Below, piece by piece: positions 35,670 through 48,010 of a stretch of DNA of 64,000 nucleotides. The translations under genes and the position numbers were made by a program. Numbering within the stretch: position 1 is the stretch's first letter; each line of letters opens with the position of its first letter. Location of the stretch: the NCBI GenBank assembly GCA_028551475.1, contig CM052360.1, positions 23,630,682-23,694,681 on the forward strand. Direction: 5' to 3'. This stretch comes from Casuarina equisetifolia. Taxonomy: Eukaryota; Streptophyta; Magnoliopsida; Fagales; Casuarinaceae. The notes below the pieces were generated by a model. It saw only the letters and a program-made list of their open reading frames with translations. It was not told the origin of the DNA and did no database searches.

Positions 35670-36215
35670 TTTTATCAGCACTATACGTTGAAAGAAAAAG
35701 AAAGAAGGCAATGAATTGAAATCCCACTGCTCTATCTGATTCACTGTTTGCAAGAAATTTTATTTTTATACATATATATTAAGAAGAAAAAAATTAGAAA
35801 TATTACTATGTATTGTTATCACTGAATTAAATGTCAGAGTAGATGAGATTCCCTTTCTTGTTCTTCAAGTTGTGGCAAATTGGGCCTGATTTCTGCGGGC
35901 TGGTAACTCTTCAGCCAATGTAAAGAACAAAGATTGTTTCGAGAATGGGACACTATTCAAGTAAGCTTTATGTTTTGGGCTGAACTGGCCCTTTAGAAGT
36001 CATTGCAAATTCATGGTAAAGACTGAAAAAGATCTTGGTAACATGCTGTAAAGATGAATCTGAGGCTAGACTTCCGTGACACGCGAAAAGAAAGTGATGA
36101 AAGCAGCTAGTAGTAGCTAGGGAGTCCCAGAAAATGGTGTTTCACTTTCTCTGACACTGTACCAATCGGCTTTGAACATAAAAGGCTTTGAGCTTTGTAT
36201 TCGGTGCAATTGTTT
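35670..36215. repeat. Duplicated non-coding block X, second copy
   Basis: Matches 11140-11690 over its whole length with few differences. Confidence 0.75.
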
Positions 36216-36479
36216 TTTTTTTTAAAACTCCAAAATCAATACTTACTTCAAATAAAGATTGGAAATGACTTTATTCGATCCTACAAGAATATACATATCA
36301 AGACCCACTAAGGATTTAAGATCATCGAGTTGGCATAGACGATAACACTACTAGATTTTTTTGCTGCCTACAGTGTGGGAAATACTAGTGAAAGTATCCT
36401 TACCATTATATGTTATGGCTGTCCACGTGATAGAAGAAGAACAATATTTATTCACATTGGTGATGGTAAAAGTGTCATG

Positions 36480-37420
36480 GCCTTGAAGTACAAGTAGGGA
36501 CAAGTTTTAACAGTTAAGAGATGACAATATTTCAATTGTCACAATGTATAGGACAAAGTACAAGTAGGGACAAGCTTTAACAGTTAAGAGATGACAATAT
36601 TTCAATTGTCACAATGTATAGGACTCAACATTTAAAAGAGAGATTTGGAAAATAGAAAAGAATATTTAAAAGAATTAATCATCTAAGTAGTGAAGTTTGG
36701 GTCAAAAGATTAGAGAAGGGTACGTGATGGTTGAAAAGAAATAGGTTTTATGTTACTTCAACTGAAGATAATATCAAATGAAGAGGAAAATGAGATGTTT
36801 AACATACTTAGAAGTCAAATCAGCAATCATATAAAGGATGACAATAAATTCTTTTATCCATGTATTAAAGACAACAACAAATAATACTACGATTTAAATC
36901 CTTCAGAAGTTTTCTTCAACCTAAAATGTTGGCATGATGGCAAGACCTATATGGCTAATGTTGAGAAGAAAGCTGTTATGAAGAGTAAGTGACTTCTCTT
37001 CCTTATATTCATGTGCTACATGGGTATGTATTTCTTGTACGGGCAAAGAGCTGCATGACACAAGAAAAGCTATGAGCGTGTGTGTGAGTGAGAGAGAGAA
37101 AGAGAGAGAGAGAGGGAGAGAGAGAGCACATTCATATGGTCTTAACTCCATTTGAATGGGCATAGCAAAATCTTTATAATGTAAACTATGAGTGGATTGA
37201 TGTTTGTTCAAAAGTACATTTCTATCTAAAAGTTGATTGAAGAATAGTAAGAGAGAGAGAGAGAGAGAGAATAGCTTACAAATAGAGCACATCCATGTGG
37301 TCTCAACTCCATTTGAATGGGCATAGCAAAATCTTTGTAATGTAAACTATGAGTGGATTGATGTTTGTTCAAAAGTACATTTCTATCTAAAAGCTTATTG
37401 AAGAATAGTAAGGCCAGTTC
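36480..37420. repeat. Block Z, second copy, with internal tandem duplications and GA microsatellites
   Basis: Matches 28670-29520. It carries a 70-bp tandem duplication (CAAGTAGGGACAAG at 36491 and 36561) and a 161-bp tandem duplication (starting at 37126 and 37287). GA-rich microsatellites at about 37085-37126 and 37250-37271 end just before or at the duplicated units. The 29 kb copy has only a short GA run (29401-29411) and one unit. Confidence 0.75.
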
Positions 37421-38019
37421 TCCATATCTAAAGAATTTACAAACAAGATTTGGGCAATATAAGATTTTATCATCCCATTCTTAACATGACCTTAATTTTA
37501 TGTTAGGGGTGATACATCTATTGGCAAACTATTTTGAGCTAAGAGATTCATGCATGAGGATCAACCTCTTAAACTTGAGCTCTAATGCATATAAGGAAAA
37601 TCATTCATAACAAAAAATGTTGAAGCAAAAACAAAAAGAGTCAGTTGTTCATATATTGAGAATTTCTATTTAAGTTTCAAAAAATATAGGACTTTGCAAC
37701 ACCGATCTTAACATATCTTCTTGAAGCAAAAATAAGCTTTAGGTTTCGTATCTAACATAATTCCTTACATTGCAAACTACTTTATGCTTAGCAATTTATG
37801 CAAGAGAAATAACATTACTTAAACTTTGGCTATGATATCACATTTAAAAGTTCATTCCTATTTTAAAATAATTAAAAAATAATAGTCATCCATCTATATA
37901 AAAAGAAATTCTAAGCAAAACTTGAACTATGTGAAACTTTCTATAACACTATTCTAAGTAATGCATTACAAAAAACTCCAAAAGGCTTTGGTTCTAGCAA
38001 TTATTTGAAGTCAATAGAA
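37421..38019. other. A+T-rich spacer
   Basis: Nothing recognised. Confidence 0.4.
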
Positions 38020-38900
38020 TAATGGACTGCCATTTTTACACAAGTGGCTTTAGAACTTAATGTGTAGGGTTATTTTTCCAATTTTATAAGATTTTGTTCT
38101 TGAGTCTAAATTTTAGTATTCTAGCACATAAAATAGGTATTCTATAAAGTTCCCCGCAATAATGTTTTGTTTAGATAAATCATACTTGATTAATTTTTCC
38201 CCCTCTTAATTCATTGTGGATTCCAAACATTTGTTTAAGAAAGTTATGAAAATATTGTCTTTGGAGTAACTTCTATGCAAACTTGTTTATAACAATTGGA
38301 AGTCAAGTTGAAATTTCCTAAAAACTTACTTAAACATGGTTTCTCAAAGTTCCAATAATGATTAACTTACTCTATTATATTTGGTTTGGTCAAAATTTGA
38401 GAGTGCCTTTTCATGTAAGGGCATGAGCAACTGGCTAAAAATTTTGGTGATGTTTATGTTATTCATATACAATTAGTCCACAATCAATTAATTCTTCTTG
38501 GGACCCGCAAGTATCGACCATTATTATATTTTTTAACTAACTGCACTTTCTATGATGTGCAAATAATTGATTAGCGAAATAATTGTCTATTTTGCAGAAA
38601 AATCAATATGCTCATCACCAATTTTTCCACAAAATTGTAGCTTTGAAGAAGTTAGTCAAGAGCTCACAGTATATGAAGATTTCAGGAAAATTTCGTGATC
38701 CTTTTCTTGTTGAAATAGTGTATAAATTATTTCCTCTAAAAATGTTTTTTGGAGCTTCATCGTTTTCTCTCTAAATGTTCACCTTTGGTCATTAAATTAA
38801 TCAAAGAAAAATTAAATTAAAGAACATAAAAGAGTTAACGTCATCTTCCCTTTTATTCTTGTCAAATTGACTGTTCAACACTAGCCCATCTAAGCATGCA
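38020..38900. repeat. Paralogue of the minisatellite locus with a single repeat unit
   Basis: Left flank 38020-38580 matches 12430-12840 and 13465-13555; right flank 38640-38890 matches 14511-14760. Between them lies just one unit (ATTTTGCAGAAAAATCAATA, then CCAATTTTTCCACAAAATTG). This is the unexpanded state of the 12.8-14.5 kb array. Confidence 0.75.
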
Positions 38901-39998
38901 TGATGCATCATGATAAATAAGACAACATTTTACATCTTGATAAAATAAAGAACAAGAAAACCTTGAACATGACTGTAATTTACATGATCATTGTTCTCAT
39001 TTTATGGTGACATCTTATTTTTAGTTTTAATGCTTGCAAGCACATGTGAAATCATGTAATAGGTACTAAATAATACTTCTGAAAATAAAGAAAAAGGGTC
39101 CCATTTTCAATTGAATACAAAAGAAATATCTTTGTATTGTGAATTTTTCAAAACCTTGTAATGAAATTTAGTTATACAAGTTATTGATAAAACAAATCTT
39201 TGTCTTTGGAGTAACTTTTACACTTAAATTTGTTTATAAAGAATCAAACTTAGGTTGAATTATCTTGGAAACTTGAACATAATTTTTCAAAGTTTTAACA
39301 AATTTATTTCCTATTATCATTTTGATATGGTCAAATTTGATTTTTTTTTTTTGGTGAAAAGACATAAGCAAACAACTAGAAAGTACAAATGTTTACATTA
39401 TTAGTACCCTCAATGAGCCTAGAACCACTTAATTGATCATGGTACCATTGAGTTGACTAGTATTTACATTATTGAGTAACTGCACATTCTGTATATGTAA
39501 ATAAATGTTTAAGTGGGCTCCTTTTCTTAGGTAAGGCATATTTCCTAAAAAAATCAATATCCCAATGACAACATCAACAGCTCCTTGTCCCTTCCTAAGA
39601 GTACAAGTGGAGCTATTAGAAAGTTCTAGATTGTTGGGTTTGGAGTTTGGAACTTAATTTTCCTTTTCTTTTTACTTGGCAAATAAAAAATAAGAAATTA
39701 ATGACTCATAATGTGTTTAACAAGTATTTGAGTTGGTTTGCCATATAACTTTCTAATTTTAAATATTTGAATGTCATATTACTTGTATCATGACATGGTA
39801 AGCTATATATATGCATAATATATTCTCTCACCAATGATCATTTAAAACAAATGGTAAATATAGTATTAGAACAAATGGTTAAATGCAAGCAGCACTTATA
39901 ATCTTTACATCTTCTTAATAATTTTAATTCTTTAGTACAATATGACTTTGATTTACATGATTATACTTTTATTGTCGTCTTGCCCCCCCCCCCCCCCC
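38901..39998. other. Flank repeats ending in a C16 run
   Basis: Contains a copy of the intergenic repeat (39100-39480), a diverged single minisatellite unit (about 39535-39580), 3' flank of a minus receptor (39900-39975), and a homopolymer of 16 C at 39983-39998 abutting the kinase remnant. Confidence 0.5.
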
Positions 39999-41050
39999 AA
40001 GCAAATGGCCATCCATACTCGTGGGACTAGTTGAGGAGGCATTGCCGATTCCTACTTTTCCCTCAAACAATTGAATTAAAAACTTTTTGGAAGGAGGATT
40101 TATTGGGTTTTATTGGATGCACCAAAGTCCCATAATGACAAGTCTCAGTACCTCTATCACCTCAAAAAAGACTTCCACGTTTTTTTGTTTTAAGAGAATG
40201 TAGTTCCTTTCTAAAAAGTATTGTAATGTCAAAAACATTTTGTCTCTCCTACTACTTTAAGTAATAAGATTTGAAACTATAGACATCTATTTTGTAAGAA
40301 ACACTCACAAAATTCTTGGAGAAAAATTTAAGTGCAATATAATCTATAATTCTCTTGTTTTGGTCATGGAGTTTACACTCTAATCCTTTGAGTATGAATC
40401 AGTAACACTAAATCCAAAATTTTTAAATTAAAAGCCTTATCTAGTAAAAAAAAAAAAGAAGGTATGATACTTGATATCAAAACAAAGGATTAGCTAATCA
40501 CACCCATGATAAAAATGATCAATTTCTTTTGCCATACTAACAGCCATATCTTGTAGTTTTTAGTGGCTATTAAAGATATAAACATCTATAGTAAATGATT
40601 TTATAAAGGCTCATAAAACAAAGCTCACCCAAATCCACATTAAATGATGAAAGCTCATAAGTTACTACAACCAATATAGGCACTAAAGAAAAATTACTGT
40701 AGGATGTTAAAAAATTTGAAGTCCAAATTAAAAATTAATTCAAAACTTTAAGTCTTAGCTAAAAATCGTTTTTTGTAAGCAATACGAGATGTACAGTGAT
40801 TTTAAGCAGTAGTCTTCATGGTAGCCTTCTTTTGTGACTTGGAAAGCCAGGTTGACGAATTGAGGCGGGGAAGCTGTCCCTGGAGGCAATGCTCTGGGCA
40901 TTATACATACAATTATCTTACGGTGTCGTGGTTATCGGTGCAGGACTGAGGCAACTAACGGAGGGGACGCCCGATCGTAATTCAGTCAACCCTTTTTGGC
41001 CTTCTGCAAGTCCTACGACGAAAACCACAAACAAGTAGAAATATGATGCG
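39999..41050 (-). pseudogene. LRK10L receptor-like kinase, minus copy 4 (highly degenerate)
   Basis: 39999-40625 aligns with the kinase exon of the intact minus receptor (50150-50830): TTGGATGCACCAAAGTCCCA matches the WCIQWN-coding region, and TTGATATCAAAACAAAGGATT the FDIKPHN-coding region. Many indels and stops. 40850-41050 aligns with the ectodomain exon near 52190-52490 (GAAGCTGTCCC, GGTGTCGTGGTTATCGGTGCAGGA, ACGAAAACCACAAACAAG), again with gaps. This is the oldest-looking copy. Confidence 0.75.
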
Positions 41051-41188
41051 TGCTCTCAGGCCATCTCTAATCAAATATCCCTCTCTGAGTTCTGGAAGGT
41101 ATCTCAGTGTCTTAAATTTCCCAACCAAGCAAGACAAGCATAAGGCGTACTGTAAACCAAAAGTACCCTCTGTTCTCTCTCCCTCTCA

Positions 41189-42706
41189 TTGGCAAGACGA
41201 CTTCCCTTCTCGGCTAGATTTCTACTTCATGAAGTCTGCAGTGCTAAGCATAGTCATCACTGTGCTCCCTCCTGCAGTGACCTCCTTAACATAAGCCATC
41301 CCTTTCGACTGAAAGACGATCCAGAAAGCTGTGGAGTCCGAAGGTACACACGTTCCAGTGAGAACAACCATACAGTGTTATACTTGTATGGTGTGAAATA
41401 CTTCGTACGGCAAATCAATTCTGATAACGATTGTTCGAGTTGGCAGAATGAATGTAAGTGAAAAGTGCAGGACTTTTGCCAAGTAGAGGGAATGTTTCTC
41501 ACATCTTGGCCAGGAAATGATGGACCACATATTTCCTGTTCAGAAATTCGCAACGAATTGAAATATGGTGTTGAGCTTTCATGGTCGGGAGTTAGTTGTA
41601 ACGACTGTAACCGTAGATCCTACTTCGATAAGGGGAATCATTATCAATGCATTGATTGCAACCATAGATGCTATCTTTTACACGTTTCTTTCTCCCTTGA
41701 ATCCGTATTTTTTATTCTCACCATAGGTTCATGTGTTTTCCAGATAATATTTTTCTCATTTACATCTAATAATGAGTTGTGTGAATATAAAGTTAGGTGA
41801 AGGAGGCTATGACACTGTATAGAAAGGAATATTACGAAGTTGCCATCTTGTAGCAATAAAGTTGCTACAAGATATTGGGCAAGTCTAAAGGTAATGGGCA
41901 AGAATTTGTAAATGAAGTTGCAACAATGGGAGGATCCACCTACTAGTGTGGTATATAGTTCATTATTTTTTGTTGCTCAAGGATTAAAGCAAGCTTTAGT
42001 ACATGAATTCATGTCTAAAGGGTCTTTGAATAAGCACATTTTCTTAAGACACAAAAGAATATATGATATTTCTTTAGGAGTTGCTTATGAGATTGTGTAT
42101 TTACATTGAGGATGTGATATGCAAATTTTGCATTTTGATATCAAGTCTCATAAAATTCTTCTTGATGAGAATTTCATACCTAAGGTGTTTTTTTATTTTG
42201 GCTTGGCAAAATTGTTTCTAATAAAGAATGGCATTGTTTCTTTGACTATAGTGAGAAAAACCCTAAGATATATAGCTTTTGAGTTATTTTACAAAAACAT
42301 TGTTGGTGTCTCATGCAAAGTTGTTGTTTATAGCTTTGGAAAGCTATCAATGGAAAAGGGTAGGTAGAAGAAAGAATGTGAATAAATTTACAAAGCATTC
42401 AAGTCAAATTTACTTCCCAACTTGGATTTATAATCAATTGAACCAATAAAGGAAAATAGAAGGAAAGAACTTGATGAAGGGGAAAAGAAATTAGTTAAGA
42501 AGATGGTAATTGTACATTATGGTGCATCCAAATGAAGCCTAGTGAGCACCCCTCAATGAGCAAAGTGGTGGAAATACTTGAAAGAGAAGTTCAAAACTTA
42601 CAATTGCCTCCCAAGCCTTCTTTACAATCACTAGAGAACCCCATAATTGAATTTGAAGAGAATTCCTACAAAAGTAGTTCATCATATCAATTTGAGAAAT
42701 GAAGCA
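41189..42706 (+). pseudogene. LRK10L receptor-like kinase, plus copy 3 (highly degenerate)
   Basis: The start ATG is TTG (CATTGGCAAGACG where intact copies have AATGGCAAGACG). Exon 1 has a large internal deletion joining the QIN...DN region to the VGRMNVS-coding region near 41430, with a frame change. The micro-exons and introns are missing. At 41757-41794 a 39-bp stretch identical to this gene's own 3' flank (near 42763-42801) precedes the kinase part. The kinase is littered with stops: LGEGGYDTV then a stop, HFDIKSHK instead of [11 protein letters not shown] as YFG, and APE as AFE. The C-terminal coding end can be followed to about 42706. Confidence 0.9.
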
Positions 42707-43537
42707 AGCAATTCACTTAGTAAATGCAAGTATAGTTCTTATATTGGTTAGTTAAATTACTATTTTTCTCATTTACATCTAATAATGAGTTGTGTGAATG
42801 TTAGAAAAGATTTACTTTTATCTTCTTTTATCTTCATATATTTTAATATTTATGTAGAATATTCTTGACCCATTAATGTTTGGATAAAAATTCTTTTTAG
42901 AGCAACAAAAGTCAACAAACCACTTAATTGACAAATTTTAATACCTTGGTTGGTGTATTTTTATATTTATAAAACATAATGTTATTAGTTTATAAAATTT
43001 ATTATGTATCTTACACTTAAAATATTATGTGTACAATACAATAATTTGACAAACAAATAAAATTATCTTCTATGAATTTAACAATCTTATGTGAAAATTA
43101 GATTTTATGGATTTCAACTTATTTAATGAATTAACTTTAATTTCTAATTCAATAAATTATCATAATCTACAATTATTTCCATGATCAACAATGTTTTATT
43201 TAACAATTCAATATACCATACCAATTGTCTCGTTATTGAGGAAACGAATGGATTGAACTTGAACATCCTACAAGCCATTGTTGCCTTTAGAAGTAACAAG
43301 TCGTTTTATGTCCAAGGTATATGAATTTAAGTTAACGATCCAATTTGGTTTGTTCACTTTCAAAAGTCTTCATCATCTCCAAATGTAAAAACAAAAGCAT
43401 GAACCAACATTACATTGAATTCACTTTCTGTATTTAGCACCACAATGTCTGATACGACTCCAACAACATCACTTTTATGGCTTTTATAAACATGTATCTA
43501 TTTTGAGTTAATGTTTGCAAAAGCTATATGTTCAGAC
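42707..43537. other. 3' flank and spacer of plus LRK10L copy 3
   Basis: Homologous to 5531-6402 and 56251-57280. No gene. Confidence 0.55.
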
Positions 43538-45305
43538 TTACGACTTATAGCAACAATCTAGTCTCAAAACTGGAGGAGGTATCAGTAACAGTTTCTCTTG
43601 TTGTGGAAGCCACTTCTGCTTGCTTGCCCTTTGAAGAACTAATCTACTTTGCCTCACTATCAAAAAAATCATCTTTAACCTGAGCTTTAAGTCTTTGTTT
43701 CGTGTTAGTCTGGACGCACCCTCGTCAACAGGTATAGGACTAGTGCCCAAGCTTTCATCTGTTGTTCCCAACCGCATATCCAGCATTAGGTGTGGTATGA
43801 ACGGTGCCACTATAATATACTAGCACAACCTCGACCTGAAATTCGAGCGAAGGCAGTTTCCTCTACAGAAAGCACATAATAGAATAAAAAAAGGTTGTTG
43901 TACGACAATCACCCAATTTCCAAGAAAGCTAAGACAATGGTAATTAAGCTACATAGCATCTTGTAAAGAAAATTATTTCAAATGCAAGAACAGAGTTTTA
44001 ATCATTACCTTGTCGAACCCATCAAGGTCATTGGTGTTCAAAACATTTCTATTTTATGTTGTCACTGTGTCTAGCCAGCTGAAAATCACTAAATACAAAA
44101 TTTAACTTCAATTTCAAGTCTAAGAAGCATTACAGGAGAGTGATTAAAAATGTCCTTTACGATCATGAAAATGGGCTTTGAAGTCCCAAACAAACCTTGT
44201 CAAACCTGGCTCCTCAGGCAAAGGGATGACCATAACCCCCTTCTTCGCCGCACTAAACCAAAAGTCTTATGGCTGCAGAAAATTCATGCAAGTTTAAAAA
44301 ACCCTAAAGCAAAAAACTTCTTGGTGTGTAAATATGTATTTGCAACAGTGCTGATGGATAAATGAAACATGTGCAATCAAGGACTAAGTATGAAAACTTA
44401 TGATGCACTCTTTGAATAGAGCACTGATGAATAATATTGGAAAAAAAGAAAAGAAAGAAAGACTGAGGAAAATATATTTGAAGAATGATAAAGGTTAATG
44501 TCAAGAATTATGATATACCATCAATGCAACTATTTGAATAAAGCATCCTTGAATAATAAGAGAAAAAACCCGAAAGAAAGAATGAGAAAACTATATTAGT
44601 GAAATGCCCCAAAAACAAAAGTTTGACCAGTAAACTTAACATACTAGCATAGTGGAGGATAGAGGAGCAGAGAATATCAAACAAGGCAAATATGCACAAG
44701 GAACCATTATAATTAAAAACAGAGATGGACAGCCTAATCCAGTAAGAGCATCTATGAAATCCAAATCCTCTCAGCATGCACCTATAACAGTGCTAATATC
44801 AATATTGATGCAACATCTAAAGAGCTAAAATCGAAATACAAATTCTGAAGTATATCTATGCCGTGGAAAGCATTTCCCACTGAAGTGTTTGAAATATTTG
44901 ACATACCTAGGGAAAAGAAGAAATTGCATCCATCAAGTAAGATTTAAAAGCCAGGAAACTGAAAAGACACCAAAGATTCAGAAAATTATCAAACAAAAAT
45001 GAGAGACTAGGTGGAACAAGCTCTTTTCCATCAAAACAGCTTTTCTGATTTAGTAGTCAATTGACTCCTCTGCGGTTGGGAAGAACTGCAACAAGAGGCA
45101 CATCCATAATTGAAACAACATATAAATGAAATAGAAAGATTAATGAAATTTTCACCAAACTCATTCCGATGTCACTCAGGAACAAAGTCTGAAACTTGAC
45201 CTTCAAGAGTAGAAGAATACTACTGGAAATCATCAACCCCATTCTTCCCATTCCAGCCTCCCAATGTACAACCATTACATTCTCACAATAATTTTCAGTT
45301 GCTTG
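43538..45305 (-). pseudogene. PTEN2-like phosphatase, copy 3 (catalytic Cys lost)
   Basis: Minus-strand exon remnants: phosphatase exon about 45300-45207, where the P-loop reads HWEAGMGRMG instead of HCKAGMARTG, so the nucleophilic Cys is Trp and the next signature residues are altered. Its donor is still GT (GTCAAG). Next come a piece near 45080-45040, one near 44900-44870, the exon with MLRGFGFHRCSYWIR near 44780-44705, the C2 exon near 44280-44150, the WLDT...LNTNDLDGFDK exon near 44085-44010 (with an in-frame TAA), and the tail exon near 43865-43540. Homology ends near 45305, where a different coding-like fragment begins. Confidence 0.82.
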
Positions 45306-45600
45306 CTCGCGTTTCTTCATGAAAACGTACTTTCAAATTTATATGAAAATGGGTCATTGAGTGGGTTATTGAGAGGATTTGGGTTTTCGGCCTTCTCTGT
45401 TTCGGGATCAGTTGAAGAAGAATGAGCGGCACGATTGGTAATTGCTCTGGATCCGTGGGGTAAAGAGGTATCTCTGAGTCTCAAAGAATTTCTAGAAAGT
45501 GGGTCGTGGCTAAATATCTGCCGCTTACGATGCATGTTGTGGATCCAAAAACGGCAAGGCTTTGTACTCAAAACGCAGTAACTAATTTATCACAGAGAGC
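45306..45600 (-). pseudogene. Captured N-terminal exon of an unidentified gene
   Basis: Minus-strand frame 45571-45317 with codon composition unlike its A+T-rich neighbours. Starting at an internal Met it reads MHRKRQIFSHDPLSRNSLRL, then a Ser/Ala/Thr-rich and Asn/Pro-rich stretch ending DPFSYKFES. The Arg/Ser-rich, acid-poor beginning resembles an organelle-targeting presequence (inference). It abuts the truncated PTEN copy 3. No further exon seen. Confidence 0.4.
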
Positions 45601-45639
45601 TTAATATCCAATGCAGATCGAAACTCAAAAGGCTTTCTA

Positions 45640-46100
45640 TCTTGTTCAAGTGTATACTCAGACTACAACAAACAGGCTCAGGCCTAACACCTATACGTAA
45701 CAATGACTCAAGCCCGACAATAAATAGCATTCTTACCAAAGTTTCATTCTCCAACCAAGGTAGATAGTCCAGCATGCTTGCAGTGGATGGTTGGAATTGG
45801 ATTTAAAATACAAAGAATTTAAGATTTAGTAAAAAAATTATACGCATAAATATGTTAAAACATATATGAAATTTAAAATATGAAAATTACATACAAAGAA
45901 TGTAAAATATGTATGAACATGTTTTCTATATGTTGTAGGGATGCGACAATGGGCCACCAGTAGGACAAAAGTGGCCGTACAACTTAATGATTAGGGCTTT
46001 AGAACATTTTAATGGTTTTTTTAATGGGAATTTGACAAATTATTTAATTTTTGACTAACTACTAATCAAACTGATCCTTTTTTTGTTTTGTTTTGTTTTT
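45640..46100. repeat. Dispersed segment shared with 22740-22880 and 30460-30680
   Basis: 45660-45810 shares AGTGGATGGTTGGAA and nearby words. 45900-46010 shares the GGACAAAAGTGGCCGTACAACTT-type motif with 22960-22990 and 30718-30745. Non-coding. Confidence 0.55.
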
Positions 46101-46640
46101 TTCATTTGCATTCTTCTTGGTATATATTGGTAAGAAAATCTCTCTTATTTAATCTTCTTTAATTTTTTTAAATAGGGAAATTTTATTACGATGTAACTAT
46201 TTTTTCTAAACTATAAATAAAGATGTTAAAAGCAACACAACATCTTATTTCTCTTTTTCTAATTTCTTTCAAATTTTCTTCCCAAGTATGGACCACACAC
46301 TAATAATCATACTGGGGGATGCCATTGGTGATAGCATTTTGGTATACAAATGGCATGGGAGGCATCTCTCTAGGTATGATGTCATTGAAAAATATCTTCT
46401 AACTTGTAACTACCTCTTGGCAATAAGGTACTCTTAGAGAAAAATTAAGAAAATAACTAAATATTTCAAAGAAAAATAGTTGAAGGAGACTATGGTATTG
46501 TATACAAAGGAATACTGTGAAGTGACCATCTCGTAGCAATAAGGCAATTGGACAAGTCTAAATTTAATGGATAAATAAAGTTACAATGGTGAAAAAGACC
46601 TATTATGTTAATATAATGCAGCTTGCATTCAATTATTTGA
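46101..46640 (+). pseudogene. LRK10L receptor-like kinase, plus fragment (micro-exon 3 and N-lobe)
   Basis: 46101-46130 resembles the third exon of the intact plus receptors with its GTAAGAAA donor, but the acceptor AG is lost. About 46287-46630 matches the start of the kinase exon: membrane segment, RYS region and glycine loop (GTTGAAGGAGACTATGGTAT), with stops and small deletions. It ends near 46640 in a tandem repeat. No ectodomain or C-lobe nearby. Confidence 0.75.
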
Positions 46641-48010
46641 ATCAGCCATATTCAAGTGGTTTTTCAATCATTAAACTATCACATACATTAAGGTACATTT
46701 GAATGAGTCAATTGCAAGTTGTTTGTTTAATCATTAAACCATCATATCTAATGACGTGCATTTGAATGGGTCATATGCAAGTGGTTGTTCAATAATTAAA
46801 CTATCACATACAATACGGTGCCTTCTCCCTGCAGGAACCGAGGCTTCCATTCTTTTGTAGGACTTTGGAAGAGTTAGACTGGTAACTGCTTTACTCAATA
46901 ATGGCACCTTTTAGGATATGGACAAATTTGACAAATGAACCAGACATCGAGCTGCGACTTAAGGCTCAGTTTAATTATTATAGCAAGTAAGCATAGAATT
47001 ATGTTGCTTGGATAAAAAATACTATATTTACGGTGTATTCTAGACATGGCTAACATAAAGTTGAGTGGTTGTTGAGCTCACGTCTTATTTATGTGTCATT
47101 ACAGTTCACACCTAACCAAGTTGAGCTAGAAAATAATTATTTGGTTAGGTAAAGAGTTCCACAATTTACGTTTGTTCGGTCTTTTTAGAACTTTTAAATT
47201 CTTTTATACGAGGAGCTTTTTAAAACCTTTTACATTTAAGTTAATTTCATGAAGAATTCTTTATAATGAAAACATCGATCTCAGAAACTTACTTGAATGT
47301 GGACTTTCAAAGTCTCAACAAATTGATTAACTTACTCTTATAATTTTGATTCAGTCAAATTTGAGTGAGCAACTAGTTAAAGATTAAATTATTGTGATGT
47401 TTACTTTATTTGTAGGCTAAGTGAGCCCACAATTATCTCACTCATTATGGGACCATTAGAGTTGACTAGCATTTATATTCTTGACTAACTGAGGATTAAG
47501 GATACCTAAATAATTGACTAGTTAAGTTGACTAGTAACTGAGGACTTAGGATGCGTATCACCTTGTTTCTTATTTGGAAAAAAAAAAAAATAGCAACTTC
47601 ATTAGAGAGGCTTTTAAAATGTCTAAGTTGAAATAAATTTTACTGAAATGTTTGAAGATGATAACTTTAGTCTTGTGTTTTCCTTTAAACTTACTTGAAA
47701 TGGTCCTTCAAGTTCTAACAAATTGATGACATACACCATATCACATGTGATTCTGGTTAAAGTTGGCAGTTTCGAATAAGATATAAAAGGTTTCAGTCAT
47801 TGAGCTATCGCATATACTGATGTGCATTTACATTGGCGATATGCTAATGGTTGTTGGATCATTAAACCATCACATACAACAAGGCGCGTTTGAATGAGTC
47901 GCATGCATGTGGTTTGTTTAATCATTAAATCATCACATCTAATTACGCGCATTAGAAGGAGCCATGTACAAGTGGCTGTCCAATCATTAAACTATCACAT
48001 ATAGTCCTTT
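46641..48010. repeat. Two short arrays of a roughly 63-bp repeat and intergenic repeat copy
   Basis: 46650-46830 and 47800-48005 each contain about three copies of a unit built on AATCATTAAACTATCACAT, then a short stretch with GTGCATTTGAATG-like words, then CAAGTGGTTGTT. Between them, 46990-47560 is a copy of the recurrent intergenic repeat. No gene. Confidence 0.7.

Noticed and set aside
37250-37272. GA repeat as a regulatory GAGA element
   Set aside because: It lies in a duplicated non-coding block without any nearby gene; a simple microsatellite is sufficient.
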